64,000 nucleotides of DNA from Torreya grandis (GCA_037957365.1 JARHVA010005490.1:277501-341500), one strand, 5' to 3'. Counted from the first letter of the stretch, positions 1-14,880 are shown. The notes: a model not told the origin generated them from the sequence alone. Numbers and translations are program-made.

Positions 1-394
1 TAAAATCCTTAATCAAAGTTACAATCAAATGTTTCTTTTGTGTGCAATTGAGTATGTTTTACATAACTGATAAGCTGTGAAATGTAATGATAATTAACTA
101 ATCATCATTTAAATAGTTCAAATAATATTGATTCAATTTATGCAAGTGATCCTCCATCAGTTTATTATCATAATTGTTAAATAATTTATTACACACACAC
201 ATAAATGTATATATCTATGTGTATGTGTACATATATGGGTAAGTGCATGGAGTTGAGGGGTCAAAAATTAGACACATTTTGCACTCAAATGGATTTCAAC
301 ATTTATACATATGTAGTTTTAAAAAAATATGTACATGTTCATGGCACATAGGCTCTATGACTACCGATCCAGGACCACATTCTTTTTTTTAGTC
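1..394. other. AT-rich intergenic DNA
   Basis: No reading frame or recognisable element. It has a short CA run near 190-200 followed by TATG-rich sequence. It lies just outside the left arm of the large inverted repeat that starts near 395. Confidence 0.6.
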
Positions 395-1070
395 TTTAAA
401 AATGCATATCAATTTTAGTCTTTAGAGCTGCATATGCAATTTCAGTCTTTATAACCACATAAATAATATTACTATTATAGAAGCATGTATGTAAAATAGT
501 TTAGTGTTAGATTGACATGCATGGTATTTAAATAAAATAAACATTTAAAGTATAAGTTTACATTTAGATTATTATATTTTAAGTTATATTTTATTTATAT
601 ACTTTCAGGATGTTTTAGAGTAGTTTCAGACCTCTAGTAGTTATAATGTAAATTCTAGGTTTCAAAGGATCCTATCATATTTTAGACTTAGTCAAATTAT
701 AAGATATCAGGGTTTCAGAGTTAGCAATATTTTAGAGTTTCAATATTTGATGAAGACATCATAAGAGTTATGAAGGATGCATGAAGGGATGCAAGTATGA
801 TAGAATAATATGATAATATCTCTCATAGATTTCCAAAATTCAATCCCAACCCATTCCCCATGTAACCCTTAAGGTATGCAATATGGGATAAATGCATCAG
901 TGAGACCCTAATTCATATAGGAACCATATAACATATAAAATCATATACAACATGATTTATAGTTTTGCAATACAATTCTAACAACAATCCCATAATGAAA
1001 ACACATACCTCACTTATTTCATTTTACATATTTCTACCATATTTTGATAAATTTAAGTATTTTTTTCCTT
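395..1070 (+). repeat. Left arm of a large inverted repeat
   Basis: Read on the plus strand, this matches the reverse complement of about 5385-5995 in long collinear blocks. Shared blocks include TTTTAGTCTTTAGAG, AATAAAATAAACATTTAA, TATACTTTCAGGATGTTT, AGGATCCTATCA and ATTTTGATAAAT. The order is preserved with small indels and perhaps 20-25% substitutions by eye. The inner end sits directly beside the telomere-like array. I cannot define precise outer termini or a target-site duplication, so whether this is a transposon's terminal inverted repeat or an inverted segmental duplication is open. Confidence 0.82.
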
Positions 1071-1099
1071 TGTTAATTATTCTTGATTAATCAACCAAC

Positions 1100-3381
1100 C
1101 ATGTCAATTAATATCCAGTTAAAAAATCCTTTCCATTATGATTAGACCCTATACCCTAAACCTTACTCCCTATACCATAAATCATACATGATAAACCATA
1201 AATCATAAATCATAAATGCTAAACCTTAAACCAAATTATTTAGGCTAAATTAACAAACTTTAGAGTAAGAATTAGGTTCAGATGGTCCAACTTGGCCTCA
1301 TTCGCATCACCAATTACCCCAATTGAAAATTGGTTCTATTTATGATGACATTGGGGCTAATTAATCCCAAAGTCACATTTTGTAGTCACAAATGGGTTCA
1401 AAGAGCTCAAATTATCCCCAATTGCCTTTTTGATTTAACCTTATACCCTAAAACCTAAACCTTATACTTGATACCTTAAGCACTAAACCCTAAACCTTAT
1501 ATTGTAACCCTAAACACTAAATCAATTAATTTATCCCTAATTAAGATCATTTAGAGTACTAATTAATTTGAGAGGGCTCAATCCAACCCAAATTACATTA
1601 ATTAATGCCTTAATTGACTAATTGGCTCAATATGTGATGACATTGGTGAGAATTGTGCCCAAATTCATAATTTATAGTCATAAACAAGTTCAATGAGATA
1701 AAATTGGCCCAAATTTCCTTTATGATTGGAACTTATATCCTAGACCATAATTTATATATCTTGAACCCTAATCCCTAAATTTTAATCTCCTTAAACCCTA
1801 AACCAATTGTTTTATCCCAAACTAACATCATTTAGACTAATGATTAAGTTCACATGGCTAAATTTGGCTTAAATTACATCACTAATTTCCCTAATTGACT
1901 AATTATCTCAATTGGTGATGACATAATGACTAATTGAGCTTGAAATTACATTTTATATTCATAAATAAGTTGAATAATCTCAAATTATTGCCAATTGCCT
2001 TTACATTTGGACCCTACACCCTAAACCTTAAACACTATAACTTAATTTATAAGCCTTAAACATTAAACTCTAAACCCTAAACCAATTGATTTAATCCAAA
2101 TTAACATTTTTAGATTAAGTATTAGTTTCACAAGGCTTAATTTCTCTCCTCATTACCCCAATTGACTAATTAGCTCAATTTGTGATGACATTAGGTGATA
2201 ATTAATCCTAAAATAACATTTTGTAGTCTCAAATAGGTTCATGAGCTCAAATTGGTAGCAATTACCTTCATGATTGGACCATATACCCTAAAACCTAAAT
2301 CTTATACCCTATACCCTAAACATTAAATCCTAAACTATAAATCAATTGATTTATCTCTAATTAACATCCTTTAAAGTAATAATTAATTTCATATGTCTCA
2401 ATTTAGCCCAAGTTACATCACTTATTATGCTAAGTAACTAATTTTGTCATCTTTTGATCCCTAAGCCTAAACTATATACTTTAATCCCTAAGCCTTAAAC
2501 CATAAAATGTAAAATCTTTAATCCCTAAACCAATTGTCTTATCCTTAATTAACATCATTTAAATTAAGAATTATGTTCATAAGACTCAATCTAGCTAAAA
2601 TCACATCACTAATTACATCAATTGACTAATTGGCTCAATCTATGGTGAGATGGGGGCTAATTGAGCCCAAAATCATATTTTGTAGTCACAAATAAGTTGA
2701 AAAACCTTAAATTATCCCCAATTGTCTTTGAAATTGGACCATATACCCTAAACCCTAAAATATATGCCTTAAAACCTAAGCCCTAAACATTAAACCCTAA
2801 ACCAATCAATTGAAGCCAAATTAACATTCTATAGGGTAAAAATTAGTTTCATGGGGTTTAATTTGGTCCAAATTACATCACTGATTGCCTTAATTGATTA
2901 ATTGGTTTAGTATGTGACGATGTTAGAGCTAACTGAGCCTAAAATCAAAAATAAGTTAAATAAGTTCAAATTATCTCCAATTGCCTTTGTGATTGGGTTG
3001 TGTACACTAAAACATAAATATTATATGCTATACCCTAAACTCTAAACCCTTCTCCCTAAATCATAAAACCAAAACCTGAATCATTGATTTATCCTTAATT
3101 ACTATACTTTAATTAATAATTATTTTCTTAGGGATCTATTTATCCCAAATCACATCACTTATTTCCCTAATTGACTAATTATCTCAACCTATGATGACAT
3201 TGGGGCTAGTTATGCCCAAAATCACATTCTATATTCACAAGTAGAATCAATGAGCTAAAATTATCCCCAATTGCCTTCACAATTAGATCATATACCCTAA
3301 ACCATATCACTCAAACCCTAAATCATAAACTCTTTAAACCCTAAACCAATTTTTCTAGCCCTAATTAACATCATTTATAAT
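1100..3381 (+). repeat. Tandem array of ~290-bp units with telomere-like CCCTAAA islands
   Basis: Nine degenerate units start near 1139, 1431, 1725, 2006, 2274, 2453, 2733, 2991 and 3284. Each begins with a 70-110 bp island of CCCTAAACC/ACCCTATACC-type motifs, a degenerate form of the plant telomere repeat. This is followed by about 190 bp containing the same ordered landmarks: AACATCATTTAGA, a GGTTCA/TTTCA block, CAAATTACATCACTAATT, TTGACTAATTGGCTCAAT, TGATGACATTGGGGCTAATT, CACATTTTGTAGTCACAAA and CCCCAATTGCCTTTATGATTGG. Unit 5 is shortened to about 180 bp. The last unit breaks off at 3381 and resumes in phase at 5303. No coding capacity. This is a local satellite-like repeat rather than a true telomere. 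Confidence 0.9.
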
Positions 3382-5302
3382 TGATGGGAATTACCCCATT
3401 TCCATTAATTATTTGGAATTGCAGAAGCAAAACACATAATATTTGGGGATAAATCAATCAACATAATTATATTATTTGATAAATATTACAAATATATAGG
3501 ACTTGTCTGATAACAACTCCCCTTAATTATAGATTGGTTGTTTTAATAACTAACAACCAATATTTTGTATATATCTCTTTCTCACCTATATTAGTGTGTG
3601 TATAATAACACATTTATTCTCTATCCTAAATATAATATGTTCACATTAAAATATCCTAAAATTCCCTCTCCTAATGTGAACTCACGGACGTTGGTTTTAA
3701 CTGATAATGCATCCAAATATAATATTAAGAGAACATTTTAGAAAATAATCGATCATAAACTTATTTGGAGAATTTATTACAACATAGAGAAAAAACAGAT
3801 TTACTAACTTATTTAAAAACTTTCTACACAAGACACATAATAACATAAGATCAAAGAATTTTTTTTTTAAAAATGACTTACAACTTTATAGTAAAAAATC
3901 AAGATAACATAAAATGAAAACACTATTGACAACTAAAATAAATAAAAAATAAAATAAACATCATTAAAAAATTACAAACTACATATTTCATAAAAAAATT
4001 AAATCTGAAAATAAAACTTATAAAAACAAAATGTTAAAATAAAATCTAAAACTTTATAAAAAATCAAAATACATAATAGCATAAAATAAAATAAAAACTT
4101 AACAAAATTTATTAAACAATCAAAAAATAAACATAAAATACAAATAAAAAATTATAAAATAATTTAAAAACTTAAAAATGAAATAATAAAATCTAAACCA
4201 CTAAGAAAAACATTAAAGATAAACCAAAAATAAAAACCATTAAAAATCTAAAAAAATTCTAATATTAATTCTTTTTTTTTAAAACACTGATTAAAACTCA
4301 AAAATTATTAAAAAACTAACCTAAAACATAAATTACAAGTTTCATCTAAAAACATAAAATAACTAAAAATTATGATGGAAATAAATAAAAAAAACTGAAT
4401 CTAAACTAAAAAACTCTATTATCATATTCCATCATAGAACATAGCTATGTGAAGCATGGTGGTGTGAATGCAGATCAGATAGAGCTTGATCTATGTGATC
4501 AATTGTCTAGATTGTACTTAGATCTGAATAGAGAAAGGAGGGCAATGGTCGCTGAGAAGCTTGGTTGGATGGAGAGCAAGTAACACAACTTCATGTTGAG
4601 CATCAAGTAATAGGAGGATGACATCCTGAGTTTTCAATATGCAACAAATCTAAATGTTGGTTTATGTATTATCAATACACCACCCATAAAATATCAGAAA
4701 CTCATCAATCAACCCTAATTCATTGGAATTGTGCAGGTCTGCTAGTGCTATGCAAATTTCTTGATGCCTCATTTTATGTTCAGAATAATGCTTTGAATTT
4801 TAAGAATTTCTTCAAATACTTTTTGGGTTTTCTTCTCCTATAAAATAGATTTATAGAATATATTAAATCATCCAATTTCATTGAGAAATGAAAAAGATAT
4901 GATGATTTCTGTGAGCTGTATCAAATTATTTTTCTATTTTTTATTTTTTTAATTAAAATACAGAGACGTAAAACTAAAATCCAAATATGCCTTGTGTATG
5001 AAATAATGGAAAAAATGTGAGTGCAAAAACTTTGGAAAGCATGGACAAAGTGAAAGATTGAAATATGGGTTGTTTTACATGTCGTGTACACTGCTAGACC
5101 AAAGGTAGAATGGAAGCAAGATGAACAACAAACCAATGACTGCTACATGTGATCTACACTGGTTGATCATAGTGTTGTTGAGAAGGCAAACAAATGAATG
5201 GAGGGAGCCACAATGCTTTGAGAGGCTAGATGCCTACTCTGATACCACTAATGAGAATTATCCCATATCCAACAATGATTCAAAAGTGAAGAAGCACAAC
5301 AA
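3382..5302 (-). mobile_element. Candidate non-autonomous LTR-type insertion (minus) splitting the array
   Basis: The segment interrupts one array unit exactly within the landmark CATCATTTA|AGACTAAG, so it is an insertion. Near its right end, TCTGATACCA (5238-5247) is the reverse complement of a tRNA-Met primer binding site. The short sequence outside that (5249-5301, starting TAATGAGAATTATCCCAT) resembles the left end (3382 onwards, TGATGGGAATTACCCCAT), as expected of LTR ends in a minus-strand element. Only about 55 bp of the right LTR is recognisable. The interior is A-rich, with short unrecognised reading frames and no gag or pol domain. A clean 5-bp target duplication is not visible. Likely a decayed non-autonomous element. 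Confidence 0.6.
5238..5247 (-). other. Primer binding site of the minus-strand insertion
   Basis: TCTGATACCA on the plus strand reads TGGTATCAGA on the minus strand, the standard complement of the initiator tRNA-Met 3' end used by plant LTR retrotransposons. It lies two bases inside the putative right LTR end. Confidence 0.6.
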
Positions 5303-5369
5303 GACTAAGAACTAGGTTCATAGGTTTTAATTTGGGCCAAATCACATCACTAATTGCCCACATTTACTA
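5303..5369 (+). repeat. Displaced continuation of the telomere-like array unit
   Basis: AGACTAAGAACTAGGTTCAT followed by TTGGGCCAAATCACATCAC and TAATTGCCCA continues, in phase, the array unit broken at 3381. The match ends about where the right inverted arm begins. Confidence 0.85.
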
Positions 5370-5384
5370 ATGCTTATATTTATC

Positions 5385-5995
5385 AAAATATAGATGAAAT
5401 ATATACAATCTATAAAATGAAAGAAGTGATTCATGTGTTATCTTTATGGGACTATTGTTAGAACTATAACCCATAACTAGAAATCATATTACATATACCT
5501 TTGTGAAGTAGATGGTTCATGCATTCATTAGGGGCTCACTAATGCCACGTATACCTTAAGGTGTGTAGAGGGAATGGGGTGTTATCGACTTGTAGTACTT
5601 TCTGAGAGATGTTATCATACTATTCTATCATACATACATCTCTTTATGTAGCCTTCATACCTCCTATGATGTCTCCTTCAAATCTTGCAAACCTAAAATA
5701 TGGTTAAGTCTAAAACCCTATAATCTAAATAAGTCTGGAATGTGATAGGATCCTCCAAAACATAGAATTTGCATTATATCTCCTATTGGTCCAGAACCAC
5801 TCTCAAACATCCTGAAAGTATATAAATAAAATATAAATTAAATTATAAGAAACTAACATTTAGTTTCTTATACTTAAATGTTTATTTTATTTATATACTA
5901 TGCATGGCAAGCTACTACCAAAATATTTCACGTACACACTTTTATAATAGCAATACCACATACATGGCTCTAAAGACTAAAATCATGTACATAAT
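5385..5995 (-). repeat. Right arm of the large inverted repeat
   Basis: This is the reverse complement of the left arm at 395-1070. Its inner boundary abuts the last piece of the array, so both arms are adjacent to the same satellite. The order of the shared blocks is inverted and complete. Confidence 0.82.
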
Positions 5996-6642
5996 TCAAT
6001 AACTAATAAAAAATACTCTACATACACGATAGTTTTGCGTATATGGCACGTACTACATATGCAGTTCTTATATTTGAATTTTGAAACACATGCCTTAATG
6101 CTTGGGAATGGATTGGATTATCGAGCCTCAGGCATGGACCTGCAACACACACAATTGAATGCACGTTTTTTTACCAACAATAAAAAAAATGCAACTTTGA
6201 CCATGCTAGACGCTATCCATTTTATATATATTTTTCTTGAAAATAATACTATAACATCAACTAAGTATACTCTTTATGTATATAAAAATGTTTTTATACT
6301 ATTATTGCTTTAAGGTTATTATTAGTATTTATTGAATAAAAATCAAACGATGCTAAAAAAATTGTGGGGTGCACGAACAACTATCTAGTATGATTTCTAT
6401 AAAAACCAGTAACACCTATTCAAAATTTTTATGTTTGACCTTCTTATAATTAACCATTAAAAAAATAGTAGTTTAAAAACTATTCTTGAAATGATACAAT
6501 TTATATTCTTATGACATATTCAAATTTTGAGTCTCGATATCATAAGTAATCAATACAAATTAAGGTTTCATATTTTCAAGGAGAAACAAGTCCACTTAAG
6601 ACCCCCTTTTAACCTACCAATTTATTGTAATTACCCATATAT
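5996..6642. other. AT-rich intergenic DNA
   Basis: A 92-codon open frame at 6035-6313 has no recognisable domain and no coding signature. I see nothing else. Confidence 0.5.
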
Positions 6643-9069
<2,427 letters not shown>

Positions 9070-9690
9070 TTTGGAGTACCTATTAAGCAACATTAAGAAA
9101 TCAATATAACTTAAAAATTGGCTTATAGAGGAAGATGTTCATTCTTGTAAAACTAAGGTACTTTGAATGGAATTGAATAACACAATATTGATAGTGTAGC
9201 TACCTTTTTTACCACATTTTAAAACACATGCATACACATTGACTAACCATGCTTTCCACTATTTCACTAGAGATGTATTACAATTTTGAAAATAAAATAT
9301 AACAGTTATTTTCAGAGTAAGGCCTTTATTGAAAGATGAAAACTATATGAGAAACATTACAGTCTCACATGGCCATTAGTGACAACTTACAGGTTGTAAA
9401 CTTACCAGTATTGCATCTACAATATTGTTATGTCGAGCAACATCAAAAAAATTATAGAGCTTAAAAAACCAATTTGCATGAAATTATATTTAATTTTTTG
9501 AATGTAAGCTACTATGAGCAAAACTGCATGACATAATATGAATAATTTAGTTGTCTTTTTTGGACATTTTAAAACATGCACATACACATTTACTAATGAC
9601 GCTGTCTACTATTTGATTGGACATGTATCATGAACTCAAATAAAATATAATGTTTTTCTTCACAGTAAGTTGTATACGCAAGTCTTCATT
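9070..9690 (+). repeat. Diverged tandem duplication, period ~355 bp
   Basis: Sequence around 9070-9340 is repeated at about 9425-9690. Shared landmarks in order are AGCAACAT, CTTAAAAA, ACATTTTAAAACA, CATACACATT, CACTATTT/TACTATTTGA and AATAAAATATAA. Both copies end in a short AGTAAG segment. No open frame spans either copy. Confidence 0.7.
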
Positions 9691-10584
9691 GGTAGTGTAT
9701 TCTACATCTATATAACCACATGTCTATGTCATCGATTTCATAGAGAGTCCAGATAATTCTTATTCAATTAATAAAACCTATGTTTCAAACATTTTTTTAC
9801 ACTTTCTTTGCCTTTTCTTGAAAGTGGATATTACACTTATCAACATTTCTATAGTTATAGTGTGTTCTTTATTCTTCCCATCACATGAACATTCATTGCT
9901 TAATTCATATTTTCCATTTCTATTGCCTCTTTTGATGCCCTCTGTTTAACCATATATCTTCATTGTGTTGCAAATAAGTTATCTGATTAAGATATTTGTT
10001 TAAGTTATTTCTAGTTCAATAGCAGCATTTATTACATAGATGATTTCAATGTTTCTTATGCTTCATATAAAGTAAAATACATGAATATATGATTTTACGA
10101 GATAGTAGACATATGCACACCTAAATGTTTTCATGTGAATGTAAAATTGTGCATGTATAGTTATTAATTTCATGGTGAAGTTTAATTAATTTTATCTAGC
10201 ATAGTGAAGGTTTTATTGTTATTTGATTAGTTTTATTAAAAAAGTGGATTGATTGGATTAAAAATAGAGCTATTAAATGGGGTTTTTCCTACATAATACA
10301 TAAATTAGAGTGTAACTACACTTCCGAGATTGGATCTTCTATTTAAATATTTTTTAGTTCAAGCCTTCATATAAGTTATAATTGATACTTCTTTTATTGA
10401 TTCCAAGATTACTGAAGTTGTCTTTTAATATATACCTGGTCAAGCATAGAAAGAACCGAATGTGGTATTATGGATATATTCACCAAAAAAAACATCAACA
10501 AAGGTACCTTAGATGATGCATATAGAAATATTATGTCAAGTGATATGTGCATGTTGTGTTTGTCGACTAGTTATGTAAATTATG
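9691..10584. other. AT-rich intergenic DNA
   Basis: No gene or element recognised. Confidence 0.45.
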
Positions 10585-10855
10585 GTGGATGGCCAACAAG
10601 AGCAAGAATTTTTGAGCTTGTTGAAGAACTTATTGTACTAAAGTCATGAATGACAATGGAGGATGGATCAACCCATGGCAATATGAAATTAAATAATGCA
10701 TTGACAGAATGATAAATATCTTAAACAAGTTGATAAGAGATAACTTGGAATTTCATCTGTGAACTTGATTACAAACATTACTATCCATTTTTATAAATTA
10801 AAGCTACATATATGGATGTATTCTACCACATCCAATCTATCTAGTACGTCTATCT
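10585..10855 (+). repeat. Dispersed direct repeat, copy 2
   Basis: Partner of the copy at 7610-7880, same orientation, moderately diverged. Confidence 0.75.
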
Positions 10856-12399
10856 AGGATAACAAATATTTGGAGTAGTTTTGGGATTCAATTTCAATGT
10901 TTTTTTAGTCCTACATTCATACTTGCATCACACATTATTGATGCATATGGTTTTGCTTCGAAACTGCTTTCATAGAAGATCAACTAATGAGGGAAGATAT
11001 GTACATGCCATCTGTGATTTTGATCGTGCTAAACATTGTTAAGTTCTTTTCAGCACTACTTAATTTATTTAAATTACTCACACAATGCGCTACTTAACAC
11101 AGTGAAACAAAATCAAACAAAAAAATAAACTTTCTACAAAGACATGGCAACCTATGCCCTTATTAATTTTAATATATAATTAAAAAATAATTTTATTCAA
11201 TAAGTTTTTAAATCACCAAAAAGATTAATTTTTATTAAAATTTAAAAATAGAAAAATAAATTATAATTTTTTTAAAATTTTAATATAATTATTTATTAAA
11301 AAATTATAATATTTTGGGTGTAAAGGAAAAAGTGAAATAAAGATTTAAATTATAGAAATTGAATAGGATGGATATGAAAGTTAGTATCATGTATATATTA
11401 TGTGGTACATGTTCTCTAAGTGACTCTATTAAATAATTGTAAGACTTCAAAGAATATTTAATTAATTTATTATTATTTTTTTTTAGAGATTTTTTAATTT
11501 TTTAAAAAATATTAATTAAAATTTAATAAATTTAATTTAAATAATTATAAAATATAATGGAAAAAAAATATTATTATTATATACAAAAGTATAACATATA
11601 ATGGTAACAATAAGAAAAATGTTTTAATGTTGCACCTATTAAAGGTCTAACTTTTATGTTGCTTGTTGGTACATTAATAATTTAAATTTTATCCAGACAT
11701 GTGAAGACCTCTTTCTATAAATAAACTAAATATTTCAAAATTTATCCAAACATGTGAAGACCTCTTGCTATAAAGAAAATAACTATTATGTTTATTTCTT
11801 ATAAAATAATTATGTAAAAGTTATTCACATATTTTTCTTTAGAAAAGTCTATAATTTCTATTTAAGTGTATTTTTTTTAAAAGTTGTCTATTGCATTAAT
11901 ATTTTTAGATAATTAAGAAAGAATTACATTATTTTTAGATTGATACTAGTATTTTTATACCAGAATTATAATTGATTCTGGGTCACAAGCCGAGCACGTA
12001 GTTTCTGTGGAAAATGAGAATAAAAAACCTGTTACTATTAGAAAGACCAAAAGTTTCTAGAATTTAAAAAAAATACACAAAACATTTGAAAAAAACTTGG
12101 AAAATTAAGGACAAATCTAAGCTAAAAAAATCTAAAAACCAGTTAGAAAATTCAAAACAAAAGAAAACATTGAAAGGCCAAATTTAGTTCTTATCACAAA
12201 GTTTGAAAGCCCAACTACTGAATCAACCTTTCACTACCAACAGACACCTACCCCTACTAGAGAGTAAATATTACATTGTCCATTACATACCACCATTAAT
12301 GGAATTTATAGCATCAAGTTTTATCCTTTTTTATTTTAATTTCCTATCTCTTTTCCCTTTCCTACTACAATTAGGAGTCTTTAGATCACTAGGCTACTG
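10856..12399. other. Very AT-rich intergenic DNA
   Basis: Mostly A/T runs. It contains a short tandem duplication at 11687-11775. The last 200-300 bp may be the tail of the LINE ORF1 remnant read on the minus strand. Confidence 0.5.
11687..11775 (+). repeat. Short tandem duplication (~59-bp period)
   Basis: The sequence ATTTATCCA(G/A)ACATGTG followed by AAGACCTCTT(T/G)CTATAAA occurs twice in direct tandem, separated by about 59 bp. Confidence 0.85.
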
Positions 12400-13300
12400 T
12401 GCAATGGAAAAAACCACTTGACTAGCTAGTTATTCTCCTTCATCATCCTAATCTTCACCAATCTATACCGAGTCTTCCTTCTACTGAGAGTTATTTTCTA
12501 AATGTGGAGAGTGGTTAACACCCTCTGCCCTAGAATTTGCAATGACAATTTCCCATTCCTGAAGGGAAGAGGAAGGTTGTCTTGCCTCCCTATTGATTTG
12601 AACTGCTAGTGTCACCAAACCCTCACCCTTCTAATGGTTGTCCTGAGTCTCCTCAAATATTGATGTAGACAGAAGCTCAACAAAAATGGATTTTAAAGGG
12701 CACTGCATTCTATGAACCAAGTCTTAATTCGAACAACCAATTTTTCTGACCCATTTATTCAAAAACATTATGTGAAGTTTTTTAAAAACTCTTCTCGGGA
12801 CAAGAAGCAATCTTATGATCAACATGATTACATTTAAAATATCTTAAGGGAAGACATTCAAAGTTAATAAATTGGGTACATACACCAAGTGATGATAAAT
12901 GTTTGGAATAGAATGATGCCGAGGTTTGGCAAGATCTATGAAAAAACACAACCTCACAAATCTTAGATTAGCCTCAATAGATTCATCAAATTTGACAAAA
13001 AATCCTAGCTTTCTAACCATATTCTTGAGAAGATATGTATCTTGCAAGGCTAAGCAGATATTGTAGTTTTTGACCCAAATTTTGGATTGAGAGATCACTA
13101 AAGAAACTATGTCAAAAAAGGGACCTCAGGGACCTAAAATAACACCCCCTTCTTATCCACAAACCATGGCCCATTAGCCTAAGAAAAACCTCTATCAAGC
13201 AAGGTGTGAAATGAGAGAAAAAAAATCATTTGTCAACATTAAGAGAGAAGGCACTTTCAAAGTAGACCAGGTTATATATGACCATTCTGAGTGGGTTTCC
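12400..13300 (-). pseudogene. LINE (L1-type) ORF1 remnant: DUF4283-like domain and zinc-knuckle segment
   Basis: Reading leftwards on the minus strand, a degraded plant L1-type ORF1 is visible. It has GPWFVDKKGVI near 13170, a segment IWVKNYN near 13070, and an 84-codon open stretch (12844-13098) with the family-like stretch RLCFFIDLAKP. Then comes KCNHVDHKIASC near 12800-12835, an imperfect zinc knuckle in which the first cysteine pair is reduced to one. A variable, acidic C-terminal tail continues to about 12400. ORF1 proteins of this type bind LINE RNA. Frameshifts and stops break the frame; no endonuclease or reverse transcriptase follows. The N-terminal half may lie beyond the nested elements at 26690-26920. 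Confidence 0.7.
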
Positions 13301-13749
13301 CAGGAATGCCGCTTCCCAACATGCCTAACAATTAATGATCTTTGACCTCTTTCCATGTCTAGAATTCAAAGCTCTATGTCAAAATTTTCAATAGAGGAGA
13401 GTAAAAAAAACCAAAGGAATATCACCTAAGAACCTCGTTTACAGGGTTTTTTTGTTGAGATGCTTCTATTTTCCCCTTGGAGTCCATATTTATTTTAGCC
13501 TCTTCAAAAATTTGCTCCTTTAGAATCTGGTATCTGGAGATCAAAATAGGGTGTGAGCCAAGCTAATTTCTAAGGATAAGTTATTTACAGAAAGCTCCAT
13601 ATGAAAGAAAGAGATTTGAGATATTGATGCATCTTGAAAACACTAAAGCCTTTACAGAAACCCTAGCTATTTTAGGTGTTATTTACGTTACCAACTTCCT
13701 TGGAGAGGGGCCTCTATCAGATAGGCCTCTATCCACATCTAACTACTCT
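13301..13749 (-). other. Probable LINE-derived linker, decayed
   Basis: Lies between the DUF4283-like region and the outer LTR. It contains stops in every frame and a short local repeat of GGCCTCTATC. It could be the ORF1 N-terminal region or unrelated filler. Confidence 0.35.
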
Positions 13750-14105
13750 TGTTAGGAACCTAGTAATCACAACTCAAAAAATAACAATCCAAATTGTATA
13801 TAGTGAACTCAAAATGCTAATTACATACAATTTTTTTCAAGGAAGGAATAACTCCATATCCTCGGCCTCTTTGAGGGGACAACCTCCTATTAGAGTAAGA
13901 TCTAATTAAAATTGTTCTTCTTTGATGCCTTACACTATCATATGCCCTTTTAATTATACTAGTTCTCATCTAGTCCACTCCTCATTCTAATGCATGTAAG
14001 ATTATTCTTCTAATGCATTTATATTTATTATTATTACATTCCACTATTTATGCTACTATTTCTACTAGCTATTTTACTATTATACCCCTCTCTAGGTACA
14101 TTACA
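13750..14105 (-). repeat. Outer element 3' LTR
   Basis: 356 bp, TG...CA on the minus strand. It shares CCTCTTTGAGG-type and GGACAACCTCCTATTAGAG blocks and the CCCTCTCTAGGTA end with 26299-26651. A purine-rich tract (GGGAGATGGA, minus) directly precedes its start. Confidence 0.75.
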
Positions 14106-14379
14106 TTCCATCTCCCTTAAAAACATTTCTCCTTCTAAACATGATAAGAATTACATAATAAATTAGGATGCTAACAAAATGGAGGCCCGACAATGCATTC
14201 ATTTAGGCTTCCATTTCTTCCTCCAGGGTTGGGATGTGATCATTTACAACCACAATGTGAAATTAAACACTTCAACATGAGGGTGAAGTGCATAGATATC
14301 GATGGATGGAGTAACCTCGAATTGAAACATGGGTTTAAAATTGATCATTGAAGTTTGAAGCTTGACAATCAATACTTTA

Positions 14380-14880
14380 AAGTTAAAACAATGTTGCACA
14401 AACTACGCTGCTTGGTGAGACATCATGCCATCCCCCTTAGCATTGTTCTTTGAGAGGTTTGAAGACTCGGTTCCCTGCTTTGATTTTGTGATTGTTGACT
14501 TGGTCTTATTGGGGGCATGTTTGAGCATGGTGGTTTCCTAAATGGGCTTGTCTGGAATGTGCTCAGGTGTATCCCAAAGGGATTCAATGTCTAGTTTGCT
14601 GATGTCCTAAAGAGTTGGCCTTATGCAGGGACGTAAAAACAAAGGTGTCTCACTACGATTATAGCAAATGCAGTCTTCTACAAGCTTAGCCAAGCCCACA
14701 TCTTTTTTCATGGATTACGGTTGCCACATTTGAACCTCTGCTTGAATCTCATCTTGAAGTCCATTGTTGAAGTAATGAATGAATAATGCAATAGAGATAT
14801 CTTTAGTTAATGTTTCAAACTCATCTGATATTCAGTAATAGTACCAGTTTATCGAAGTTGAGTTAATGCACCAGTAAAAT
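14380..14880 (-). pseudogene. Ty3/gypsy-type gag remnant of the outer element
   Basis: On the minus strand, about 14870-14640 reads ALTQLR, then TGTITEYQ, FETLTKD, HYFNNGLQDEIQAEV and MWQP. This is the central capsid signature of plant gypsy gag (QTGSV.EY...FE.L, then FL.GL..EI). Gag would form the particle that packages element RNA. The frame then runs through a basic, lysine-rich tail to about 14400. At least one stop interrupts the visible part (the residue after TEYQ is a stop). No zinc knuckle or protease follows before the 3' LTR, so the element depended on proteins supplied by another element. Confidence 0.65.

Noticed and set aside
1139..3300. True interstitial telomere
   Set aside because: CCCTAAA copies are degenerate, in short islands spaced every ~290 bp inside a larger unit, not a continuous telomere tract.
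1100..3381. CRISPR-like array
   Set aside because: Regular repeats, but units are ~290 bp and diverged throughout, without short identical repeats and unique spacers; the DNA is clearly plant nuclear.
13676..13909. 77-codon plus frame (and the similar 26270-26503) as a conserved gene
   Set aside because: The shared part is the outer element LTR; similarity reflects LTR pairing, and the frames run antisense to the element.
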